Source of the DNA: Symmachiella dynata
Lineage (GTDB): Bacteria; Planctomycetota; Planctomycetia; Planctomycetales; Planctomycetaceae
Reading direction: 5' to 3'
Assembly (NCBI RefSeq): GCF_007747995.1
Contig: NZ_CP036276.1
Location: forward strand, 6,748,001-6,812,000
DNA: 64,000 nucleotides
Made by a program: the position numbers and the translations under genes. This document shows positions 24,569-33,506 of this stretch, piece by piece. The first letter of the stretch is position 1, and each line of letters begins with the position of its first letter. Under the pieces are notes generated by a model. The model made no database searches. It was not told where the DNA came from and worked only from the letters and a program-made list of their open reading frames with translations.

Positions 24569-25012
24569 CTACGACGACGCCTCAACAAGCACGCCGACAG
24601 TTGTCATTAATTTGTACCAAAAAAGATCATAAACCAACAGCATGCCACCCAACGCGAACATCGTCACCACTACAACGATTGTCGAGTTCTTCAACTCCTG
24701 CTTGCTGGGCCAGGAAACTTTTGTCAACTCCCCCTGCACAGCAATCAAAAAGTCGGCAAACACCGAGTAGTTTACAATCCGAAAAGCAAACGCCAAACCA
24801 ATTAGAAACAACAACACCGGCACGCCAACGCGAACCCACTCCGGCTCCACACCGATCATCGGCCCCTGCGAGAGCGAAACAGCCCCCAACAGTGCAATCA
24901 ACGCCACACCAGCAGTTGTCAACTGCCGGACAAGCCGTCCTTGCTTAGGTTTGTACGACTGCAAGCTCAGCAGTTCGCCAAAAAACGTGGTGCTTTTTTT
25001 CGCGTTTGCCAT
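24569..25012 (-). CDS. secE: Preprotein translocase subunit SecE
   Basis: Small clamp subunit of the SecYEG channel. The 147 residues include two hydrophobic segments in the N-terminal half ([12 protein letters not shown] and [13 protein letters not shown]), then the amphipathic helix and hinge with the SecE signature [20 protein letters not shown] near residue 103, and the essential transmembrane helix [16 protein letters not shown]. So it is the three-helix form like E. coli SecE rather than the short one-helix form. Start at 25012 (MANAKKST). Confidence 0.93.
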   Translation of the reverse strand: MANAKKSTTFFGELLSLQSYKPKQGRLVRQLTTAGVALIALLGAVSLSQGPMIGVEPEWVRVGVPVLLFLIGLAFAFRIVNYSVFADFLIAVQGELTKVSWPSKQELKNSTIVVVVTMFALGGMLLVYDLFWYKLMTTVGVLVEASS

Positions 25013-25225
25013 GAATTCACGCCCCAGGGCGATTCTTATCACGTGTGAACGACCGGTTACTTTTTCTCAAAAAAGCCACACAGCCATGAAAATCGGCTCC
25101 GAAAAACCGCATCCGCACTACGGCGGCTCCCGCCATCCATCTCGACAGCCTGGATAACTACAGACAAAACCCGCCAACCAAGCAGACCACATCCAATGGT
25201 GCCACACAAACAGCGAGCCTAAAAA

Positions 25226-25298
25226 CAGGGGCGGAGGGACTTGAACCCCCAACCGCTGGATTTGGAATCCAGTGCTCTGCCAATTGAGCTACACCCCT
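25226..25298 (-). tRNA. tRNA-Trp (CCA)
   Basis: 73 bases forming a full cloverleaf: acceptor AGGGGTG/CGCCCCT with a G:U pair, D arm GCTCAATTGGCAGAGC, anticodon stem CTGGA/TCCAG with loop TTCCAAA (anticodon CCA), and a standard T arm GGGGGTTCAAGTCCCTC. CCA is not encoded after the discriminator. Lies between rpmG and secE. Confidence 0.95.
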
Positions 25299-25362
25299 AG
25301 GCCTTGGTGAATTGCCGGACCCTCAAAAACGCGGCGAAAATCCGCCACCCATCGCGACGACA

Positions 25363-25518
25363 TCACTTCTTCCGCGACTCTTTATGAACCGTGTGACGGC
25401 GAAGCCGCGGGCAATATTTCTTCAACTCCAACCGCTCTGCACCACGTGTTTCTTTTTGAACACGATAGTTCCGATCACCGGTCTCAGTGCATTCCAGCCA
25501 AACATACTCGCGGGCCAT
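25363..25518 (-). CDS. rpmG: 50S ribosomal protein L33, partly cysteine-free
   Basis: 51-residue large-subunit protein starting MAREYVWLECTETGDRNYR and ending HTVHKESRKK, both typical for L33. The zinc-binding form has two CxxC pairs; here only one Cys of each remains (LECTET and KYCPRL), so the zinc site is broken (C-minus type). The frame continues up to 25623 but the ATG at 25518 gives the family length. It lies between tuf and tRNA-Trp. Confidence 0.95.
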   Translation of the reverse strand: MAREYVWLECTETGDRNYRVQKETRGAERLELKKYCPRLRRHTVHKESRKK

Positions 25519-25625
25519 GACTTCACTCCACCTATCTCCGGCACGGGCACGCGGCCGCGCCGAAACCGATACAGAAAATGAACACCCGCCGAAAAAACTA
25601 ACGGCGGGTGCCCACTGAATCACAA

Positions 25626-26822
25626 TTACTCAACAATCTTGGTCACAACACCCGAGCCGACGGTCTTGCCACCTTCGCGAATCGCGAAGCGACTTCCGTC
25701 TTCCAAGGCGACTGGCGAACCCATTTCAACCTCCAAGCGAACATTGTCGCCCGGCATACACATCTCGGCGTCACCCAGCAGCTTGGCAGCCCCGGTCACG
25801 TCGGTTGTGCGGAAGTAAAACTGAGGACGATAGCCACTGAAGAAAGGCGTGTGCCGCCCACCTTCATCTTTACTCAGGACGTAGACCTCAGCCTCAAACT
25901 TGGTGTGCGGATGAATCGAACCCGGCTTGGCCAAAACCTGCCCACGCTCAATATCCTCACGCTTCACACCACGCAGAAGCAGACCGACGTTGTCGCCAGC
26001 CATACCAGTTTCGAGCGTCTTATTGAACATCTCGACACCGGTGCAGGTCGTCTCGACAGTATCCTTCAAACCGACGATTTCGATTTTTTCACCGACGTTT
26101 ACGACGCCTTGCTCAATCCGACCCGTCGCAACAGTACCGCGACCCTCGATCGAGAACACGTCTTCCACCGCCATCAAGAACGGCTTATCAGACTCACGAG
26201 CCGGCTCAGGAATATTCGAATCCAGTGCGTCCATCAACTCGGCAATACAGCCGTTGAAGGCCGGATCCGTCGGGTTATCCAACGCACCCTTTGCATTCCC
26301 ACGAACAACCTGAATGTCGTCACCCGGGAAGTCGTACTTGCTCAGCAATTCACGAACTTCCATTTCGACCAACTCGAGCAACTCTTCGTCGTCGACCAAG
26401 TCGCACTTGTTCAGAAAGACCACCAACGCCGGCACGTCCACCTGACGAGCCAACAGAATGTGCTCACGCGTCTGAGGCATGGGACCATCAGCCGCAGACA
26501 CAACGAGGATCGCCCCGTCCATCTGGGCCGCCCCAGTAATCATATTCTTAATATAGTCAGCGTGCCCCGGGCAGTCGATGTGGGCATAGTGACGAGTCTC
26601 AGACTCGTACTCAACGTGACTCACGGCAATGGTCACCGTTTTCGTCTCGTCGCGGACCGTACCGCCCTTGGCAATATCGGCGTAACTTTTCACCGTCGCC
26701 AAACCCTTAGCACCCTGCACCATCAACAACGCCGCGGTGAGTGTCGTTTTTCCGTGGTCAATGTGACCGATCGTCCCAACATTGACGTGTGGCTTCGTAC
26801 GCTCAAAGACCTCTTTGGCCAT
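25626..26822 (-). CDS. tuf: Translation elongation factor Tu
   Basis: GTPase delivering aminoacyl-tRNA to the ribosome; 398 residues. P-loop [18 protein letters not shown] at residue 16, switch [22 protein letters not shown] near residue 80, and NKCDLV near 136. Domains II and III show [13 protein letters not shown] and [19 protein letters not shown] at the end. Start codon ATG at 26822 with an AGGGAG site just upstream. Directly preceded by four tRNA genes, a very old gene order (as in E. coli thrU-tyrU-glyT-thrT-tufB). Confidence 0.99.
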   Translation of the reverse strand: MAKEVFERTKPHVNVGTIGHIDHGKTTLTAALLMVQGAKGLATVKSYADIAKGGTVRDETKTVTIAVSHVEYESETRHYAHIDCPGHADYIKNMITGAAQMDGAILVVSAADGPMPQTREHILLARQVDVPALVVFLNKCDLVDDEELLELVEMEVRELLSKYDFPGDDIQVVRGNAKGALDNPTDPAFNGCIAELMDALDSNIPEPARESDKPFLMAVEDVFSIEGRGTVATGRIEQGVVNVGEKIEIVGLKDTVETTCTGVEMFNKTLETGMAGDNVGLLLRGVKREDIERGQVLAKPGSIHPHTKFEAEVYVLSKDEGGRHTPFFSGYRPQFYFRTTDVTGAAKLLGDAEMCMPGDNVRLEVEMGSPVALEDGSRFAIREGGKTVGSGVVTKIVE

Positions 26823-26935
26823 CTCTTCTCCCTACCTATTCAATCTCCCGGGACAGTTGTTAATTCCAACTCAACACTAAATGCAACACGGCCTCACAGA
26901 CCGCAAAAACATGCTTGCCAAAAATCAGCTGCAAG

Positions 26936-27008
<73 letters not shown>

Positions 27009-27074
27009 GAATCAAGTCGCTCGGACTTCCAACTCGAATCGCCAAGCCGGCCACCCCGCAACTCATCGCGAAAA

Positions 27075-27145
27075 AGCGGGCGATGGGAATCGAACCCACG
27101 TCTCCAGCTTGGAAGGCTGGGGTAATACCATTATACGACGCCCGC
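27075..27145 (-). tRNA. tRNA-Gly (TCC)
   Basis: 71 bases; acceptor GCGGGCG/CGCCCGC, D arm with TATAATGGTATTA, anticodon stem CCAGC/GCTGG and loop CTTCCAA (anticodon TCC), T arm GTGGGTTCGATTCCCAT. Standard folding. Confidence 0.95.
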
Positions 27146-27208
27146 AACGCCTCTTAGAAACCTACGACCGACAGCAATGAACGCCGAATCACCGCTGCCC
27201 TCTATAAT

Positions 27209-27290
<82 letters not shown>

Positions 27291-27392
27291 TAATTGTCGA
27301 CTTCAAACAAACGGCGAGCCACAGCCTCGCGACCCCAGCCTCGCTCTGCACGAAGCGGACCACCGAAGACATCTCCTCCGCCTGTCCGCTGG

Positions 27393-27465
27393 AGCTAGCG
27401 GTGGGACTTGAACCCACAACCTCCGGTTTACAAAACCGGGGCTCTGCCAATTGAGCTACGCTAGC
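27393..27465 (-). tRNA. tRNA-Thr (TGT)
   Basis: 73 bases; acceptor GCTAGCG/CGCTAGC, D arm GCTCAATTGGCAGAGC, anticodon stem CCGGT/ACCGG with loop TTTGTAA (anticodon TGT), T arm GTGGGTTCAAGTCCCAC. First gene of the tRNA-tuf cluster in transcription order. Confidence 0.95.
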
Positions 27466-27969
27466 GGTAAACTTTATGTATTTGCTGTAAGAGCTACTCG
27501 AAACATTCTCGACGCAACAAGCCGCCCAATATAGCATTCCGATCCGCCCATGCAAGTCGAAACGCAAGGAGATCGCAGAAAACCAGATTGAGTGGCCGGC
27601 TAAGCTGGAAACAGGCCGAACCTTCACGAGCCCATTGGGCCCAGACCTTCGACGTCATTGCCAGCGCGAAACCGCGTATTAGACAAACGTCCTGACAATT
27701 TATCAACGCTCCCGCTCCCCTTTTCTGAAAATTTGCCCGCTTGGAGTCCAAACAGACCACATTCAACGATCCGCTGACGCCCACAAGCACCTGAAACCGT
27801 CATTTCCACCCCGAATTGCACCCGAGAGGCGACTCGACGGATACTGGGCAATTAAAAAAACGCCGCGAACCTAGACACCCCACTGCGGGGACAGGTTCGC
27901 GGCGTTGTGATGCGCGACCGAACGCTCACCACCTTGCGGCGCGATTGTCCGGCAAGCCTGGAGGGAGTT
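27466..27969. other. Spacer between tRNA cluster and sigma-factor gene
   Basis: 504 bases. Its sigma-side end holds the intrinsic terminator at 27851-27904. The rest should carry the promoter of the tRNA-tuf operon, but I found only a weak TACATA -10-like hexamer just before the first tRNA and no convincing -35, so no promoter is called. Confidence 0.5.
27851..27904 (-). terminator. Strong intrinsic terminator of the sigma-factor gene
   Basis: A perfect 12-bp stem (CGCCGCGAACCT at 27861-27872 with AGGTTCGCGGCG at 27893-27904) around a 20-base loop. On the minus strand it is followed by TTTTTTTAAT, a textbook U-tract. It lies 65 bases after the sigma-factor stop, so it separates that gene from the tRNA-tuf unit. 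Confidence 0.92.
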
Positions 27970-29634
27970 TTAGACTCCCGGAATGTCGAGCCGGGCCTCC
28001 TGGGCAATTTTTCGCAACTTATTTAAGGCCCGCGCTTCCAATTGTCGAATTCGCTCCTTCGTCACACCGAAATGGTAACCGACCTGCTCCAGCGTTTGCG
28101 GCTCGGTTCCCTGATTCAGTCCGAAACGGAACAAAATGATGTCCTTTTCCCGGTCGTCCAGTTGCGACAGGATACTCATAATCGCTTCGTGCTGGCGTTG
28201 ATTGTTCAACTCCAACTCGAAGGGAACAGAACGCGTGTCCGATTTTGCCTGGAACACCTCTTCGTTTCCGGTACGGAAACGATCCAAACGGGTGTGCTCG
28301 GCGGGGATCGATCGCGCGAAGTTCTTCATAATCGCCCAGGTGGCGTAGGTGGAGAACTTATTCCCGCGACTGTAGTCGAATTTTTCAATCGCCCGCATCA
28401 GCGACATATTCCCATCGCTGACCATTTCGAAGAAATTCGTATTTGGTCGAAAATGCCGCTTGGCAATCGAGACGACCAATCGCAAGTTACTCCGAATGAG
28501 CAGGTTCTTGACCGAAACGGCCTCATTGAGCAGCTTCTCGATCGCGTCCATTTCTTTCGATTTGGCTTTTCGCGAATCCAGGCTGCCGCGCAACTCGGCC
28601 GCTTTAAACTTCAGATAGTTCATTTTACGGAAGTAGTAGACTTCCTCTTCCTTGGTCAGCAGCGGCACGCGGTATAGGCTGGCCAAATAAGGCGGCAAGC
28701 CTGGCGGCGGCTTAAATGCAGCTGCTTTCTTCTCGACGACGGGGACCGGTCCGAGAATCAACTTGTCGGCATCGTCCCGTACGAAATCTTCGCTGTCGAT
28801 GAAATCGATCGGTTGAGCAATCAGCCGTTGCGCCCGCATTTCCGATACAATTCGGTAAATACTCGCCTTGGTGCGGCAGAACTGCTTGGCCAACCGCTCC
28901 ACAGGGATTCCCCGGCGGAAATTGCGGTAGATCTGCTTCTTGCCTTCGTCGGTCAACGGACCGCTGGCGTGCGGAAAGACCGCCGTTTCCGGATGCTCGG
29001 CGTCATAATGCTTGAGTGTGTAACGGATCGTTTCCGGGGACCGCCCCAATCGCTTGGCAATACGCCGACTAATTTCTGCCGGGCATCCCCCAGCGCGAGC
29101 AAAACGCCGTGCGCGCGTAATGATGTCCTCACGCTCCTCCACCGAAAGTTGGCTGAAGCGCGTGCTGCGGTGCACATCGTCGGAATTGCGTCGCACAAAA
29201 CGGTCCACTGAGGATTTCAGGAAGCCGATCCGCTTACGGTTACCAAACTTAAAGCGGCGACTCACCAAACCCTTGCTCCGCCAACGATCAACGGTTTTCG
29301 TGGAGACGTTGAATTGTTCGCTGACATCACCCACCGTGAGTACCGGCTCCGCAAGGCTCTCGACGGCAATATCTGCGCTGTCCGATAAGTCTTCGACAAA
29401 CAAGCGCACGTCATGCGCCGCATCCGCCCCGGAGAGGACCAAATGCGGATACATCTCGGCCTTGTAGGTCGTGATTTTCTCACAGAGATCGTTGTAGTGA
29501 TACTCTTTGTCGAGATCGATCTCTTCGAGAAGTTGTTCGGCGCGTTCGATCTGCCGAAGGCGAGCGTCGCGCGGTGTATAGCGGACTTGCTGCTCGGTAA
29601 GTTGTCGAATTGCCGGATTACGATAGCGGGACAT
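27970..29634 (-). CDS. Sigma-70 family factor with an N-terminal helix-turn-helix array
   Basis: Predicted RNA polymerase sigma factor of 554 residues. The C-terminal half has region 1.2-like [14 protein letters not shown] (near 325), region 2 ([16 protein letters not shown] and [20 protein letters not shown], residues 380-446) and region 4 ([15 protein letters not shown] to [15 protein letters not shown], residues 490-542). Only about 36 residues separate regions 2 and 4, so region 3 seems absent. The N-terminal half holds three predicted helix-turn-helix units: a MerR/excisionase-like one ([19 protein letters not shown], near 100-148), then [20 protein letters not shown] (near 185-208) and [19 protein letters not shown] (near 245-263). 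Start ATG 29634 has GGAGG nine bases upstream. Single-gene unit ended by a strong terminator. Confidence 0.85.
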   Translation of the reverse strand: MSRYRNPAIRQLTEQQVRYTPRDARLRQIERAEQLLEEIDLDKEYHYNDLCEKITTYKAEMYPHLVLSGADAAHDVRLFVEDLSDSADIAVESLAEPVLTVGDVSEQFNVSTKTVDRWRSKGLVSRRFKFGNRKRIGFLKSSVDRFVRRNSDDVHRSTRFSQLSVEEREDIITRARRFARAGGCPAEISRRIAKRLGRSPETIRYTLKHYDAEHPETAVFPHASGPLTDEGKKQIYRNFRRGIPVERLAKQFCRTKASIYRIVSEMRAQRLIAQPIDFIDSEDFVRDDADKLILGPVPVVEKKAAAFKPPPGLPPYLASLYRVPLLTKEEEVYYFRKMNYLKFKAAELRGSLDSRKAKSKEMDAIEKLLNEAVSVKNLLIRSNLRLVVSIAKRHFRPNTNFFEMVSDGNMSLMRAIEKFDYSRGNKFSTYATWAIMKNFARSIPAEHTRLDRFRTGNEEVFQAKSDTRSVPFELELNNQRQHEAIMSILSQLDDREKDIILFRFGLNQGTEPQTLEQVGYHFGVTKERIRQLEARALNKLRKIAQEARLDIPGV

Positions 29635-30832
29635 TTCCAACGTCCTCCGTTTTCTAGGGTGGCGCGCCCCAAGCTGTCAGGATACTTGACCAATTTCCAA
29701 CACGATTTGTGCGACTTCGCCATGAAAGGCAGGCCGCACCAACAAGAAATGACTTGTGCCTATCTTTCAGAGGTTGACAATTTTGCTTACTGGAAGTTCG
29801 CAACTGAAACTCAATCCGGCCTCGATTTGATCCCCTAACTTACGGGGGTGATTCACGACCGGCGTGACAGTGATCAGCTCACATGAGCAACTTCCATACC
29901 TGTTCAAAACGTAAACAACATTTGGTGGACTTGCGAAACTCACTCGTCCTCTCATGACGCGTCTTTTCTAAGCAAAACCGGCAAAACCATTTGCCTGAAA
30001 CTCTTTGAGGCAGCCGCCAGTTTGGCTTTGATAACTACGCCTTTATATCAACTAATACGGGAAACAAGACGCAAATGTGGGCAAAAAAGTTCGCATGCGA
30101 ACAGTTTTCCGAGTTATTTCCAAGCATCTAACGTAAGCTCATTCTTCATAGCACCTTACAACGACTCGCCCGCAATGAAAATCTTGCAAAGTTGCGGGGA
30201 GTTGCAGGAATCCGTCCGCTGAGAGGCGAGAGCGTTGACCAGGGAGTTGCGAGCTAACTGAATTTGTCTCTGCCTAATAGAGAGATATTCGCTCGCGCGT
30301 AATTTATCTTAAAAACTCGGTCACCGTCTGTGAGGTATTAGACATGAATGCAGCGAATACCAATTTTTCCTGCGAAGAGCGTTTGAGTAAATTCTGCAAA
30401 CTCTTGCATAGGCCTGGAGTTTGGAACCAAATACGAGAGCAATAAATTGCTCAACTCCCCAGAGATGCATGGTCAATTTGTTTCCAAAGATCGATTTGCC
30501 GCATTGGTATTAACGCGAATTTCAATATAAATTCGCGCAATTCGGTGTTCCTCGTCACCGATCTTTGCTCCCGACGCTGGTCGACTGCACACCACGCTGG
30601 TCGCCAAAGCGTCAGAATGCCTTCACGTAGAAACTCGTGCACAGCCCCTCGCAGATGCCCGGTCGTTGACTTGATGTCGAACCGCTCTAGAATGGAAATT
30701 CCGTCGGAAAAGCTGCGTCAACTACTAATATCCAGTTTCAAAACCGGGTTTTGCTTGTGCCGATACTTGCAAACTCAGCCTCAGCGTGACGCGTCAGCAG
30801 GCTTTGAAACGATTTGTATAGATTGCTTTGCC
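29635..30832. other. 1.2-kb gene-poor spacer
   Basis: No convincing protein gene; it is AT-richer than the surrounding DNA. It must contain the promoters of the divergent sigma-factor and glycosyltransferase genes, but none is clear. The only coding candidate is a 33-codon frame at 30344-30445 with a GAGG site before it. Confidence 0.5.
30344..30445 (+). CDS. Possible small protein of 33 residues
   Basis: ATG at 30344 preceded by GTGAGG with an 8-base gap, ending in TAA at 30443-30445. The predicted peptide starts MNAANTNFSCEERLSKFCKL and has three residues of Cys or paired hydrophobic positions but no known family. Support is limited to the ribosome-binding site in an otherwise empty spacer; it may be chance. 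Confidence 0.2.
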   Translation: MNAANTNFSCEERLSKFCKLLHRPGVWNQIREQ

Positions 30833-31609
30833 ATGCCTGCTGTCCTGGTTGCTCTACCCGTCTTCAACGAACAAGAGCATGTTGCCGATGTCTTGCAGGC
30901 GGTCCAAAAGTACGGCTCTGAGATCTTGGTTGTCGATGACGGATCACAGGACCGCACCGGCGAAATCTTGCGTAGCTTTCCTAACGTGAAAGTCGTGACA
31001 CACGCGGAAAACCAAGGCTATGGAGCGGCATTGCGTTCGGCGTTCACTTACGCACAAGCCCATGCATTTGACGTTTTGGTCACGATCGATTGCGACGGGC
31101 AGCATCAACCCGAATTGATTCCCACCATGGCGGCGGAGCTCACCGCGGGGATTGATATTGTCAGCGGCAGTCGATATTTGCGTTCCTTTGGCGAGGATAG
31201 TCTCCCTCCCGAGGATCGGCGGCGCATCAATGCCACAATCACGCAGGAAATCAACCAGCGCCTTGGATTGTCGCTCACCGACGCATTTTGTGGATTCAAA
31301 GCGTATCGCGTTTCGGCATTGGCGGCATTGAGCATCACCGAAACCGGGTATGCCATGCCGCTGCAGGTTTGGGTTCAAGCCGCTCGGGAAGGGCTGACCA
31401 TTCAGGAAATCGCCGTTCCGCGGGTCTATTTGGACGAGGAACGCTCTTTCGGCGGTTCGCTGGACGATGCGGCGCGGCGGCTGGCCTATTACCGTACCGT
31501 GTTGGATCGCGAAGTTGGGGTGCAACCGACATCATCCGAAATATCGTCGTCATCCACGTCTGCGACGTGTAACGGCAAGAAGCTCCGTGAGCCGTGCCGC
31601 ATGAGTTGA
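30833..31609 (+). CDS. Family 2 glycosyltransferase (dolichol-phosphate-mannose synthase-like)
   Basis: Predicted cytoplasmic GT-A enzyme of 258 residues that moves a sugar from an activated donor. The N-terminus AVLVALPVFNEQEHVADVL and LVVDDGSQDRT are the nucleotide-binding part, and TIDCDGQHQPELIP holds the DxD-like metal site (DCDGQ). FCGFKAYRV resembles the family's acceptor region. There are no transmembrane helices after the GT domain. The ATG at 30833 begins the family sequence; the frame extends upstream without homology. Substrate unknown. Confidence 0.85.
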   Translation: MPAVLVALPVFNEQEHVADVLQAVQKYGSEILVVDDGSQDRTGEILRSFPNVKVVTHAENQGYGAALRSAFTYAQAHAFDVLVTIDCDGQHQPELIPTMAAELTAGIDIVSGSRYLRSFGEDSLPPEDRRRINATITQEINQRLGLSLTDAFCGFKAYRVSALAALSITETGYAMPLQVWVQAAREGLTIQEIAVPRVYLDEERSFGGSLDDAARRLAYYRTVLDREVGVQPTSSEISSSSTSATCNGKKLREPCRMS

Positions 31610-31693
31610 GTTTCGGGGGCAAGTCTCCTTAACATAGATTGGACAGCCAGACGCAGCTGATAATCGTTCCTCGAAACTTGTTGCCTTCCACCT

Positions 31694-33370
31694 ATGTTTG
31701 AATCGCTGGTCATGCCGGAATCGGAAACTCAAGCTCAGGTCGCTCAACGGCGGTTACGACTGAGCGTCCCCCGCGATGACGGTAGTTTGTATGCCGTTCC
31801 TGCGTTGGAAAACGCAACACGGCTTGCCGACGAAAACCATCAACTCCTCACAGCAGCCACCACCGATATTCAGGGACGTTCACTTTCCGTCGTTCGGGCC
31901 GGAGCACGCAAGGAACTGTGCCAAGCTGCTCGAAGTTACACCGGGACTTGGGCGGATGTGCCGAGTTGCAGCGACTCAACGGAATTGGTGTACGTAACGG
32001 GGCATCAGCCGCTGCTGTTCCACCCCGGCGTCTGGGTCAAGAATTTTACGATTGGCAAGTTGGCGCAAGCTCCCCAGGCGATCGGTATTAACCTGGTCGT
32101 CGACAACGATACGTTTGCCTCAGCGGCATTGCGGATTCCCTCCGGCAATCGGGACCAACCGTCGTTCGGGTCCATTGCCTTTGATAGCGGACATTTTGCC
32201 CGCCCATGGGAGGGAGCGGAAATCCATGACCGCCAGCTGTTTGAAAGTTTTGGGGACCGCGTCGCCGACAACATGTCGTCGTGGGGCATCGACCCATTGA
32301 TTCGTGAGCTGTGGCCCTTAGTCGTCGAACGCTCGCAGGATTCCCCGCAATTCTCCGATTGCTTTACGGCCGGGCGGAACCAGTTGGAACGGCGTTGGGG
32401 TGTGAACAATCTGGAACTGCCGCTCAGCCGGTTGTGTCAGAGCGAGTCGTTTCTGTGGTTTTTCAGCCATATCGTTGCGCAGCTACCCTGTTTCGGAGAC
32501 GTCTATAACACCGCGTTGGCCGAATACCGCACGATCAATAAAGTCCGAAGCCAGACCCATCCCGTTCCCGAATTGCGGCAGCAGGATGATTGGATGGAGG
32601 CACCGTTTTGGATTTGGCGTGATGGTTCCCACGAACGCCGCCGCGTTTATGCCAAGCAAGTTGCCGCGGAGATTCATCTCCAAGATGGTGAAACGGTCTT
32701 TGCCAAATTGCCGCTCACACCCGAAGGCGAAGCCTGCTGTGCGGTCGAGGTTTTACGTGAATTGCCGCAACGCGGCTTTCACCTGCGGACGCGGGCGTTG
32801 ACGACGACGCTGTTTGCACGACTCTGCTTGGGCGATCTGTTTTTGCACGGCATCGGCGGTGCGAAATATGATGAAATGACGGATCGAATCATGGCTCGCT
32901 TCTATGGAATCGCGCCGCCCTCGTTTATGGCTGTTTCTGCTACGGTCTTGCTACCGCTGCACGCGCATCACGTGCAACAGGAGGACGTCACGCGGGCCAA
33001 TTTCATGTTGCGCGACTTGCGGCATAACCCTGAGAAGTATCTCAGCGAATCTCAAGTGAGTGAATTCACGCCGCTTCTGGAAGAGAAGCACAAATTGCTG
33101 GCCGAAGCGAATCACGAACGAGACCAACCGCTCATGCGGAAGCAACGTCGTGCCGGTCGGCATGCCCGCATCGAACGCGGTCGTCGTTTGCGTGAAATCA
33201 CGGACACATTCGCCGCCGCCGTTGCTGAGCAAACCAAGCAAATCGTTCAGGAACGTTCTGAACTGGAAAAACAGCTCGTGGCCAATCAGGTCCTCTCCAG
33301 CCGCGAATTCTCATTTTCGCTGTATTCCGAAGAGAAATTGCGGCCCTTTATGGAAGGCATCAGCGTCTAA
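31694..33370 (+). CDS. Conserved protein with a BshC-like motif, function unknown
   Basis: Soluble protein of 558 residues, no signal peptide. The block YVTGHQPLLFHPGVWVKNF at residues 100-118, followed by a GINLVVDNDTF strand, resembles the nucleotide/substrate site of BshC (bacillithiol synthesis cysteine ligase, normally TGQQxGLxxGPLY then a WIASEDHDF-type strand). A second motif, HGIGGAKYDEMTDRIM near 400, is also conserved-looking. The C-terminal third is charged and helical, likely coiled coil. So a distant BshC-type fold is possible, but I cannot claim that activity. Start at 31694 is uncertain: no ribosome-binding site is visible. Confidence 0.6.
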   Translation: MFESLVMPESETQAQVAQRRLRLSVPRDDGSLYAVPALENATRLADENHQLLTAATTDIQGRSLSVVRAGARKELCQAARSYTGTWADVPSCSDSTELVYVTGHQPLLFHPGVWVKNFTIGKLAQAPQAIGINLVVDNDTFASAALRIPSGNRDQPSFGSIAFDSGHFARPWEGAEIHDRQLFESFGDRVADNMSSWGIDPLIRELWPLVVERSQDSPQFSDCFTAGRNQLERRWGVNNLELPLSRLCQSESFLWFFSHIVAQLPCFGDVYNTALAEYRTINKVRSQTHPVPELRQQDDWMEAPFWIWRDGSHERRRVYAKQVAAEIHLQDGETVFAKLPLTPEGEACCAVEVLRELPQRGFHLRTRALTTTLFARLCLGDLFLHGIGGAKYDEMTDRIMARFYGIAPPSFMAVSATVLLPLHAHHVQQEDVTRANFMLRDLRHNPEKYLSESQVSEFTPLLEEKHKLLAEANHERDQPLMRKQRRAGRHARIERGRRLREITDTFAAAVAEQTKQIVQERSELEKQLVANQVLSSREFSFSLYSEEKLRPFMEGISV

Positions 33371-33506
33371 AACGCGTGGTAAGGAACGTGGATTTCGATG
33401 CTCTGGCTCGATCCGGCCCTTGATGTTCGTGCGGCGCGACGGGACAATGCAGTGCAGTTCCCGCGCTTTAGCTGTGTGCCACACTTCACGACGGAGGAGA
33501 ACGTTG

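Noticed and set aside
27861-27904. Possible CRISPR repeat
   Set aside because: It is a single inverted repeat with a U-tract, so a terminator; no array of spaced direct repeats exists in the window.
30545-30832. N-terminal extension of the glycosyltransferase up to 30545
   Set aside because: The family's Rossmann start is at 30833 and the upstream part has no homology or ribosome-binding site.
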